The position numbers were made by a program, and so were the translations under genes. From Promethearchaeota archaeon (GTDB taxonomy: Archaea > Asgardarchaeota > Lokiarchaeia > Sigynarchaeales > SOKP01), in contig JAHLWJ010000233.1 in assembly GCA_019057975.1 (NCBI GenBank), positions 1-6,983 on the forward strand: a stretch of DNA of 6,983 nucleotides, in the 5' to 3' direction. Below the pieces are notes generated by a model. It saw only the letters and a list, made by a program, of their open reading frames with translations. It was not told the DNA's origin and did no database searches. Shown here piece after piece: positions 1 to 5,911 of the stretch; position 1 is the stretch's first letter, and every line of letters starts with the position of its first letter.

Positions 1-10
1 TAATTTAAAA
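1..10 (+). promoter_or_regulatory. Possible TATA box of the STAS-like gene
   Basis: An AT-only stretch, TAATTTAAAA, is centred about 25 bases before the ATG at 30. In archaea the TATA box lies about 26 bases before the transcription start, so this spacing would place the start at or next to the ATG and give a leaderless mRNA. There is no Shine-Dalgarno-like sequence between this box and the ATG, which agrees. The whole region is AT-rich, so the match alone is weak evidence. Confidence 0.3.
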
Positions 11-11
11 C

Positions 12-22
12 TGAACGGTTCA
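12..22. repeat. Small palindrome between TATA-like box and start codon
   Basis: TGAAC-G-GTTCA is an inverted repeat with 5-base arms around a single central base. It lies between the possible TATA box and the ATG at 30, where a bound repressor would block transcription initiation. It could be an operator, but an 11-base palindrome is short enough to occur by chance. Confidence 0.25.
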
Positions 23-29
23 AATTATT

Positions 30-407
30 ATGTATCAAATTGAAAAAATTAGCGACACCTGTTTCTTAATAAAGGCAACTGGTACGTTTCCTCCACCAGT
101 AGCAGAAAGATTTGTAAAAGAATTTAAGGAATTAACTAAAGATGTCAACGAAAATTTGAGCATAATCCTCGACATTACCGACGCTATTCTTTTAAGCATC
201 GATTCAATTGATATTATTTTGGAACTCTTAAAGAGTGATAATGAAAGACTTTCTAGATCTGCTTTCATAATTGAAAAAAATCCTCCTTTAAACGAAGAAT
301 TTAGATATCTCTTAGATCATGCTCAATCCCCTAAAAGAAAAATTGTATCCAACCTCGAGGAAGCTAAAGAATGGATTGGTATTGATAAAGTCGTAGTTAA
401 AAAGTAG
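30..407 (+). CDS. Small STAS/SpoIIAA-like domain protein, function unknown
   Basis: This 125-residue soluble protein has no signal peptide or membrane segment. Its predicted order of elements is a short beta hairpin (about 1-18), a helix (22-36), a hydrophobic strand SIILDITDA (44-52), a helix (57-68), a strand SAFIIEKNP (77-85), a helix (88-98) and a final R-K-I-V strand followed by the helix NLEEAKEWIG (108-117). This alternation, with a strand ending in Asp and a closing 'eeAkeWi' helix, resembles STAS/SpoIIAA-like proteins, which act as small protein-binding or lipid-binding switches. The phosphorylatable Ser/Thr of true anti-anti-sigma factors is not clearly present, although S56 lies near the expected place. 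The ATG at 30 is the first in frame and fits the upstream TATA-like box. The gene is convergent with the methyltransferase remnant, only 34 bases away. The family assignment is by fold pattern only. Confidence 0.6.
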   Translation: MYQIEKISDTCFLIKATGTFPPPVAERFVKEFKELTKDVNENLSIILDITDAILLSIDSIDIILELLKSDNERLSRSAFIIEKNPPLNEEFRYLLDHAQSPKRKIVSNLEEAKEWIGIDKVVVKK

Positions 408-417
408 TTTTGAACTA

Positions 418-429
418 TTATTTTTTATC
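418..429 (+). terminator. T-rich archaeal-type terminator of the STAS-like gene
   Basis: TTATTTTTTATC begins 11 bases after the TAG stop at 405-407. It contains a run of six T without a GC-rich hairpin, the usual form of intrinsic termination signal in archaea. It precedes the converging methyltransferase remnant. Confidence 0.35.
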
Positions 430-441
430 TTGGATTTTATA

Positions 442-596
442 TTAAAAACTTAACCTAGTTTTAGATAATTCTACAGCGTTTGGATTGTTATCCACACCAA
501 TCCACTTCCTACCTAACTTTTTAGCAGCAGATATAGTCGTTCCAGAACCACAAAAGAAATCAGCAATAATATCAGTAAAAAGAGTAAATCAATTAA
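442..596 (-). pseudogene. C-terminal remnant of a beta-type DNA methyltransferase (N4-cytosine/N6-adenine)
   Basis: Read on the minus strand, 588 to 442 encodes 48 residues ending in TAA. They include DIIADFFCGSGTT, then ISAAKKLGRKWIGVD and NNPNAVELSKTRL. This is the usual C-terminal end of beta-type DNA methyltransferases: the AdoMet-binding F-x-G-S-G-T-T motif followed by the strand ending in acidic D that contacts AdoMet ribose. The helix that normally precedes it, LIDLLF, is also present at 596-579 but in a different frame. One extra T in the T5 run near 577-581 would join the two. In the joined frames there is no ATG, GTG or TTG start, and stops (TAA, TGA) lie directly upstream. The DPPY catalytic motif and target-recognition domain are absent from the window. 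It cannot make an active enzyme and is best read as a decayed gene. It lies directly behind the intein-like ORF and is probably the end of that intein's former host. Confidence 0.82.
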
Positions 597-602
597 AAAT
601 CA

Positions 603-1790
603 TTATAGTTCGCTAAAATTTAATCCTGGAACCCAAAAGAAATTTGTTTGATATGAATTAGTCTTTTTAACTCGTAAGTTATAAATGAATCCATTATAAT
701 TCCTTGCTTTTAATTCACTAATTGGAGTAAAAATAAAATAAGAATTTTGCTTTCTACGGCACACATTTAAATTTTTCGGAAGAGTAATACTGTAAAGCGA
801 GTGTCTTAGAAAGAATCCCATTTCTCTTGCTTTTGTCCTATTCTGATTTTTATGTGCAGCAATATTTAATGAAGGTAGTCTTCCCCGATTCATTAATATA
901 ATATAAATTTGATTTGCTAATTGTAAAGAAGTTGTATTTCCGATCATTATACCCTTTTTACCCTTTGAATCGCAGATCCACCCATCTCCAGCTAACCAAC
1001 CAATAACTAATTCATCTAATAAATCTTTTTTAAGCTTCATAAGAAAAGGGTGAATTTTTTTCTTTGAAGAACCTGTATTAAATAAAGAAAACATCAATTC
1101 ACCCAATTGTGTACTATAATAATCTATTCTGCGTCCATTTCTGTCATGAAAATCAATTATTCTAGGATTTAAATGGAATATCTCTTTACCAATTGAGACA
1201 ATATCCTTAAAGATATAATTTTCGTTTAGATTGATTGAGAAGTTTATACCACTACATTTTTTATCAAATCTTTTATCCGAAGTATATACAACCATTCCCT
1301 CTGCTAAAAAATATCCAAACCATCGAAATAGTTTTTTAGTTAATTTTATTTGATTGGGTAAATGAAATTTTATTTTTGATGAATGAGAATAAATAAAATC
1401 TTCCGTTTTAAGTGTTTTAATCTTAGATTCCATTGAATGTTTTGGAATTATAAGCATATCTCCCTTTTTTAACGATTTAGCCTGTATTTTATCGATATTA
1501 GCTTCAAGAACATTAATTTTAATTCGGGAATATTTTTTCCGACAAAAATCTCGAAATTCTTTCTTTACAGTAAAAAATTCTTGCTCATTTGAACACTCAA
1601 CACTAGAAAATTGCCCTAAACACCTTATTTCAATAACATTTCCTGAAAACTTAAATTTTTCAACATCATGGACTTTATTTATTGAAGATGGGTGTGAAAA
1701 TATTTTATCATTAATTTTTAATTTTGAAATTGGTTTCAACCTAAATTCATTAGTTAAGACATTAACTCCGGGTAAAAAACCTGAATTCAT
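603..1790 (-). CDS. Intein-derived Hint/LAGLIDADG homing endonuclease, probably unable to splice
   Basis: This 395-residue protein has the layout of an intein with a DOD-type homing endonuclease. Block A is about residues 5-27 (FLPGVNVLT, then LKPISKL and INDKI), block B about 63-75 (VECSNEQEFF), and the second half of the splicing domain carries SLKKGDMLIIP (106-116). The endonuclease motifs are WFGYFLAEG (157-165) and VIGWLAGDG (262-270), with acidic residues E164 and D269 kept. Blocks F/G are 365-389 (YNGFIYNLRV to NFFWVPG). The splicing residues look lost: Phe5 sits where Cys1 is expected, Gln70 replaces the block B His, and Pro388-Gly389 occupy the place of the terminal His-Asn. The ATG directly follows an in-frame TAA and a stop follows the Hint domain, so no exteins are attached. 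It likely persists as a free-standing DNA endonuclease or as a recent fossil. It lies 151 bases downstream of the Type IIG-like gene on the same strand, and the methyltransferase remnant follows it immediately. Confidence 0.82.
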   Translation of the reverse strand: MNSGFLPGVNVLTNEFRLKPISKLKINDKIFSHPSSINKVHDVEKFKFSGNVIEIRCLGQFSSVECSNEQEFFTVKKEFRDFCRKKYSRIKINVLEANIDKIQAKSLKKGDMLIIPKHSMESKIKTLKTEDFIYSHSSKIKFHLPNQIKLTKKLFRWFGYFLAEGMVVYTSDKRFDKKCSGINFSINLNENYIFKDIVSIGKEIFHLNPRIIDFHDRNGRRIDYYSTQLGELMFSLFNTGSSKKKIHPFLMKLKKDLLDELVIGWLAGDGWICDSKGKKGIMIGNTTSLQLANQIYIILMNRGRLPSLNIAAHKNQNRTKAREMGFFLRHSLYSITLPKNLNVCRRKQNSYFIFTPISELKARNYNGFIYNLRVKKTNSYQTNFFWVPGLNFSEL

Positions 1791-1800
1791 TTATCTAATT

Positions 1801-1822
1801 GTTATTATTAAGTAATAATGAT
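1801..1822. repeat. AT-only hairpin upstream of the intein-like ORF
   Basis: ATTATT (1804-1809) and AATAAT (1814-1819) are inverted copies with a 4-base spacer, and wobble pairs could extend the stem outwards to 1801 and 1822. It sits 10 bases upstream of the minus-strand start at 1790. It has no GC pairs in the core, so the RNA form would be unstable. It may be chance in such AT-rich DNA. The surrounding interval 1791-1941 contains no recognisable gene or methyltransferase fragment. Confidence 0.2.
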
Positions 1823-1941
1823 GTTTTAATAATCCCATAATTAAAATAGATTAAGAGTGTGTCTGTTTCTTGTTAAATAATTGTTAGAAAACTTTTTAAT
1901 ATGGGGTTGAAAGATTCTAGTTGAATAAGGCTTAGAAATAA

Positions 1942-4900
1942 TTAATAGTAGAGTTTAAATTTCAGATCACTAAGATAATCAGTAATCAAATTTTGTTCAT
2001 CTTCGTTAATATTGTATAGTTTGTAAATAAGATTATTTAATATTTTTTCATCTTTTTCAATGTTTAAATTATTTTGTTCTAATTCAATTAATTTTCTTAC
2101 TAAATTTTCAAGTTGTTCAACACACTTTATTTGATCTTTCGTAAGTGAAGCTCGTTTTATAATTAAAGGTAGATTTTTTAAGAAATTGGAGCCAATTTCA
2201 ATTTCGTGCTCTTTTTTTTTTCCTACTATATCAATATAGTACCTCATTAGGTCTGAGTTTAAAACAGCAGTCAAATATTTCAATGAAAAGGCTGTTGTTT
2301 TCTTCTTTGTTATAAAATAGGTATTGTCAATCCTAGTTTTATCATTAACATAAATAAAATTAAAATCTAATCTAGGGATTCTATAACCAATATATATCAG
2401 ATCATTAAATTTATCAACATTTTTTTCACTTTCATCCTTAATTTCATATAAATCTTCATTAGAAATTTCTAGATTTAACAAGAACTTCTGCAATTTCTGA
2501 TTTCTGAGATCTATTTTTTTATTATGAATAACTAAACAATACTTAAGTTCTTTATAATTAGGGGAATATTTTTTAACATCTCCCATTTTTAAATATTGTT
2601 TTAAATATGTATTTGGTATATTTTTTGGCTTATCTTTGAAGATTAAATTTTTCTTATGTTTCTTTCTAAAACAATTTGAGTATTGATTACAATTATAATC
2701 CATATGTAATTTTGTAGGTATATTTTTTATTTTTAAAAATAGTTTTTTTTGTCTTTTTGGAACAAAAGCCCAATTTTCATTTTCTTTCCATTCATCAATT
2801 TTGTAATCTCCAATATAATCAAGATAATCTGATACATTTTCCCCTTCCTTTATTTTTAGTTGATCATCTTTCAAGAGGTAGACTTTAAATTTGTAATCTT
2901 TTTTTTTTGGTTTTTCTTTATCATAATAAAGAATTGAATTATGAATCTCAACACCCTTGAAGATTATTTGTTCTCTAAAATCTAAAATTTTAAGAATTCG
3001 AACTTCCTTTTTTAAGAATTTTTTTAAATAATTAGAATAGACAGATTCTAACCAATAACGAGAGGTAATAAAAATGAATTGTCCACCATCTCTTAGTAAT
3101 TCAAAACAACGGACAATAAAATCGTAATAAATATCGCCTTGTCCATGATGATAATTCTTTAATATTCCCAGTTTACCCAAAACCTTTTGTTCTGTTTTGG
3201 ATGAGAGTGTAACCCTAAAATACGGAGGATTCCCTATGATAATATCAAAACCACTATTAAATTCAAAGACTTCAGAAAATTCCATAATCCAATGGAAAAA
3301 ATTTAGCTGGTCAATATCTAATGTTTTTAACCATACTTTTTCCTTTTTTAACTCATTTAGTATTGCTTGATTCAATTTTGATTCGAAAATATTAGTAAGG
3401 GCTTCAATTTCTTCTTTAATAATAATTTCTTCTGAATAATTTTGAACATTGTAATAGCTTTTTATCAACTCATTTCTTTCTTCAAAAATCTCAGCTAAAT
3501 TATTTTTTGTCTCCCAAGATGTTATATCTTTCATGTCAACTTTAATAGTTTCAGAATTGGTATAGCCAAGTAGAGAGTTACCTTTTCTTATATTAAATTC
3601 GATATTAGGAAGTGGTTCTTGATTTTGTTTCTGAATTATCCATAGCCATAATCTTAACTTGCAAATATCTACTGCAGCATCTTTGATGTCAACTCCATAT
3701 AGATTATCTTGAATAATTTTTTTCTTTATTTGATAATCTGAAGTTAAGAATTCTAGTATATTATGAAATTTTTTATGAATCTTATATAGTATATTGCCGC
3801 AGTTCAGAAGAAAAGCTCCAGAGCCTACAGCAGGATCGCATATCTTTAATGGTTTTACGATATCATAGTATATCTTTTTTAAAGCAATTTTATGTATTTC
3901 ATAAATATCACTGAATTTCTCAATATATTTCCATTGGGAATCTTTTTTCTCTTTTAAAAACTTGATTATCCTTTTTTTAAGGTAGTTTTCGATTATCTCC
4001 TTTGACATATATTCAGTGATAATTTGAGGGGTGTAATATACACCACTTTTCTTTCTATCTTCAATAGTTTTTTCAAGGATATGACCAAGAATTTCAGGAT
4101 CTATTGTATTATCAACTACAAATTTACCGTCGGATTGTTCATATTCTTTTTTAAAATGGAATGACCTTAGAAAATGAATTGCGTCAATGAAAGATGTTCT
4201 ACGCAGTTTTAATCCTTTATAATCAATATCAATCTTCCTAAACAATCCTCCATTTAGAAAAGGGACTGATTTATAAGTATTAGGAATATTTTCTCTTTTA
4301 TTTAATGGTGTATTCAAACTTTCAAAATATAGTTGATTAATTCGGTTGTAGAAATCTTCAGGTTCAGTATTTTTCAAATAATTTAAAATATCTACTTTAA
4401 TAATCCCATATTCGGTTAAAATTCTTATAAATATTAACCGCGTAAAATTTAATCTTATAAAATCTTCCTTTTCCCTTTCAGAAGAAGCATGCAACACATT
4501 ATTAATTAAACATGTTTTATTCGAAATAATTTGTTTTTTGTTCTCTTTATCATAATACTCTCCTCCATACATTAAAGAAACGTACCAATTATAAAATTTC
4601 TCTGTAATGTCTATCGCGTCATTCATTGGAGGTTCATAGACTTTCTCAGCATTATATACATTCTCCATCAGTTTTAATGCTTCTTTTATTGTTAATTCTC
4701 TTTCAATAACTCTGATCTCATTATTAATCTCACGAGCTGAAACGAAAATCCAATTTTTACCATTAGTGACCAGAGCATCATTCTTATTTCCAATATTAAT
4801 ATCTGATATCCATAACTTTGCTTGATTAATACCATGCTCTTTTCTCGCTCTTAAATCTTCGTTATAAGATTCCCATTCGATCAGAATATTATTATTTATT

Positions 4901-5199
4901 TTGATATCTTTCGAAGCAATAAATCCGTCTGGCTTTCTCAAATTTCCTAAGCTTGTAGTTTTATGAATTTCTGAATGAAGATCAATATCAGGAAAGAATT
5001 TTTTTATTTGAACTTCAATGATTTTTCTTGTATATGGTTCAGGATCAGCTTTGACTAAAAGAAAATCCGATTTCAAGGGTTTTCCTTCTTTAATCTCACC
5101 ATGGAAGTCTTTTTTAACATTCTTTAATAGTTCTTCTTGAAAAATGAACAAAATTTGTTCATTAGTATAATTATGAATGTTTGAAGATTCTAACACCAT
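1942..5199 (-). CDS. Type IIG-like restriction endonuclease/adenine-type DNA methyltransferase (single chain)
   Basis: This 1085-residue enzyme should both cleave and methylate DNA. The N-terminal 170 residues resemble a PD-(D/E)XK nuclease: KPDGF with D91, then ILIEWES with E108 and E110, followed by Q126 and VTNGKNWIFV (144-153), as in type I/IIG nuclease domains. A helical linker (about 195-380) leads to the gamma-type methyltransferase: motif X SGVYYTP (385-391), motif I CDPAVGSGAF (454-463) for AdoMet, motif II YGVDIKD (501-507), catalytic motif IV NPPY (657-660, N6-adenine type), and later strands GGQFIFITSRYWL (705-717) and KILDFREQIIFKGVEIHN (737-754). Residues about 810-1015 contain a TaqI-like specificity region, with YRIPRLDF (939-946) and LTAVLNSDLMRYY (976-988), and the end is a coiled helix. 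All motifs are in order, with no frameshift or stop, and the length suits Eco57I/Type IIG enzymes. The ATG at 5199 has an AGGG upstream. The target sequence cannot be read from the protein. Confidence 0.9.
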   Translation of the reverse strand: MVLESSNIHNYTNEQILFIFQEELLKNVKKDFHGEIKEGKPLKSDFLLVKADPEPYTRKIIEVQIKKFFPDIDLHSEIHKTTSLGNLRKPDGFIASKDIKINNNILIEWESYNEDLRARKEHGINQAKLWISDINIGNKNDALVTNGKNWIFVSAREINNEIRVIERELTIKEALKLMENVYNAEKVYEPPMNDAIDITEKFYNWYVSLMYGGEYYDKENKKQIISNKTCLINNVLHASSEREKEDFIRLNFTRLIFIRILTEYGIIKVDILNYLKNTEPEDFYNRINQLYFESLNTPLNKRENIPNTYKSVPFLNGGLFRKIDIDYKGLKLRRTSFIDAIHFLRSFHFKKEYEQSDGKFVVDNTIDPEILGHILEKTIEDRKKSGVYYTPQIITEYMSKEIIENYLKKRIIKFLKEKKDSQWKYIEKFSDIYEIHKIALKKIYYDIVKPLKICDPAVGSGAFLLNCGNILYKIHKKFHNILEFLTSDYQIKKKIIQDNLYGVDIKDAAVDICKLRLWLWIIQKQNQEPLPNIEFNIRKGNSLLGYTNSETIKVDMKDITSWETKNNLAEIFEERNELIKSYYNVQNYSEEIIIKEEIEALTNIFESKLNQAILNELKKEKVWLKTLDIDQLNFFHWIMEFSEVFEFNSGFDIIIGNPPYFRVTLSSKTEQKVLGKLGILKNYHHGQGDIYYDFIVRCFELLRDGGQFIFITSRYWLESVYSNYLKKFLKKEVRILKILDFREQIIFKGVEIHNSILYYDKEKPKKKDYKFKVYLLKDDQLKIKEGENVSDYLDYIGDYKIDEWKENENWAFVPKRQKKLFLKIKNIPTKLHMDYNCNQYSNCFRKKHKKNLIFKDKPKNIPNTYLKQYLKMGDVKKYSPNYKELKYCLVIHNKKIDLRNQKLQKFLLNLEISNEDLYEIKDESEKNVDKFNDLIYIGYRIPRLDFNFIYVNDKTRIDNTYFITKKKTTAFSLKYLTAVLNSDLMRYYIDIVGKKKEHEIEIGSNFLKNLPLIIKRASLTKDQIKCVEQLENLVRKLIELEQNNLNIEKDEKILNNLIYKLYNINEDEQNLITDYLSDLKFKLYY

Positions 5200-5204
5200 G
5201 GTTA

Positions 5205-5209
5205 TCCCT
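5205..5209 (-). promoter_or_regulatory. Possible ribosome binding site of the Type IIG-like gene
   Basis: On the minus strand AGGGA lies 5-6 bases before the ATG at 5199. It partly matches the AGGAGG consensus and its spacing is suitable. It supports this ATG over later in-frame starts, but the match is only four or five bases. Confidence 0.35.
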
Positions 5210-5331
5210 AGGATTATTTTTTATGAATAGCCAAAACAATGAAAATTGTAGCATTTGATGGTTAGTTAAAAGGGAGATTTTAAGTAAAAATGGATATATT
5301 ATCTAAGTTACATTATCGTCAAATTCATAAA

Positions 5332-5341
5332 TGTATAAAGA
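5332..5341 (+). promoter_or_regulatory. Possible TATA box of the deoxyribosyltransferase-like gene
   Basis: TGTATAAAGA is centred about 35 bases before the ATG at 5372. An archaeal start about 26 bases downstream would give a leader of roughly 10 bases. The 172-base divergent region 5200-5371 must also hold the promoter of the Type IIG-like gene on the other strand; AT-rich boxes occur around 5293-5304 and 5330-5340, and I cannot single one out. Confidence 0.28.
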
Positions 5342-5371
5342 AATAATTAGACCATTAAGTGAGACTATGAA

Positions 5372-5749
5372 ATGAAAAGGTTAAATAAGAATTTCTTGGA
5401 CGAATTTCGTGATTATGATTTCTCGAGAATCAAGGAAACTAAAATCTTTCTAGTTGGTTCAATTCGATTTAAAGATTACTTCATAAAAATAGAATCGATT
5501 TTGCAAATTAGATATAAAAAACTTGTTTCAGTCTGCTCTGTTGATGGGTTATTAAACAAAGAAAAATTTAACAATTATGAATGGGATAAATTGCAAGAAA
5601 TTGCCATAAGAAAGTTAACGGATCAAGAGGCAATATTAGTTTTAGATGTTGAGGACTATATAGGTGAACAATCAAGAGAAGAAATCGATTATTTTAAAAA
5701 GATTCTTAAAAAGCCTGTCTATTATCTAACAGATCTTAAAGATTCTTGA
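5372..5749 (+). CDS. Nucleoside 2-deoxyribosyltransferase-like small protein
   Basis: This 125-residue protein opens, after a short lysine-rich leader, with the strand and turn KIFLVGSIRF (24-33), the form seen at the start of nucleoside-deoxyribosyltransferase-like and DUF4406-type proteins. A middle region, SVCSVDGLLN to YEWDKLQEIAIRKL (53-82), leads to AILVLDVEDYIGEQSREEI (87-105) and the closing strand KKPVYYL (113-119). The G-E-x-S-x-x-E-I pattern is the family's substrate pocket, where a Glu (E103 or E104) would be the candidate catalytic residue. True family enzymes exchange or hydrolyse the base of a deoxynucleoside, but many members of this short form are uncharacterised. The start at 5372 is chosen because an ATG at 5367 is closed by a stop after two codons. 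GTGAG at 5359-5363 may help translation. The gene is divergent from the Type IIG-like gene; a role in nucleotide metabolism or in defence is possible but unproven. Confidence 0.72.
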   Translation: MKRLNKNFLDEFRDYDFSRIKETKIFLVGSIRFKDYFIKIESILQIRYKKLVSVCSVDGLLNKEKFNNYEWDKLQEIAIRKLTDQEAILVLDVEDYIGEQSREEIDYFKKILKKPVYYLTDLKDS

Positions 5750-5756
5750 TTGATAC

Positions 5757-5770
5757 TTTTCTTCTTTGGA
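5757..5770 (+). terminator. Possible pyrimidine-rich terminator after the deoxyribosyltransferase-like gene
   Basis: CTTTTCTTCTTTGG follows the TGA stop (5747-5749) by a few bases and contains two short T-runs. There is no hairpin. The rest of the 162-base gap to the next gene shows no coding or RNA signal that I can identify. Confidence 0.22.
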
Positions 5771-5897
5771 AGATATACACAAACCAGCCTAATTTACACC
5801 TATAAATCAATAATTTTGTAAACTCGTGTTTTATTAATGTTTGGAATAGAATCTAAACATAATCAATTCGATTTGAAAATTTAACGATAAATTAAAC

Positions 5898-5902
5898 GGG
5901 GT
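5898..5902 (+). promoter_or_regulatory. Weak ribosome binding site of the 326-residue protein gene
   Basis: GGGGT stands out in an AT-rich leader and ends nine bases before the ATG at 5912. It could pair partly with the 3' end of 16S rRNA, although the spacing is a little long. It favours this ATG, which is also the first in the frame. Confidence 0.3.
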
Positions 5903-5911
5903 ATAACCAAA

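Noticed and set aside
35..268. Minus-strand open frame of 77 codons opposite the STAS-like gene
   Set aside because: It lies wholly within the opposite strand of a better-supported gene, and its product is a Ser/Leu-rich sequence typical of the reverse of a Lys/Glu-rich gene.
603..1790. Group I intron-encoded endonuclease instead of an intein
   Set aside because: The ORF is flanked by Hint-type splicing blocks at both ends (FLPGVNVLT and YNGFIYNLRV to WVPG), which intron-encoded LAGLIDADG proteins lack.
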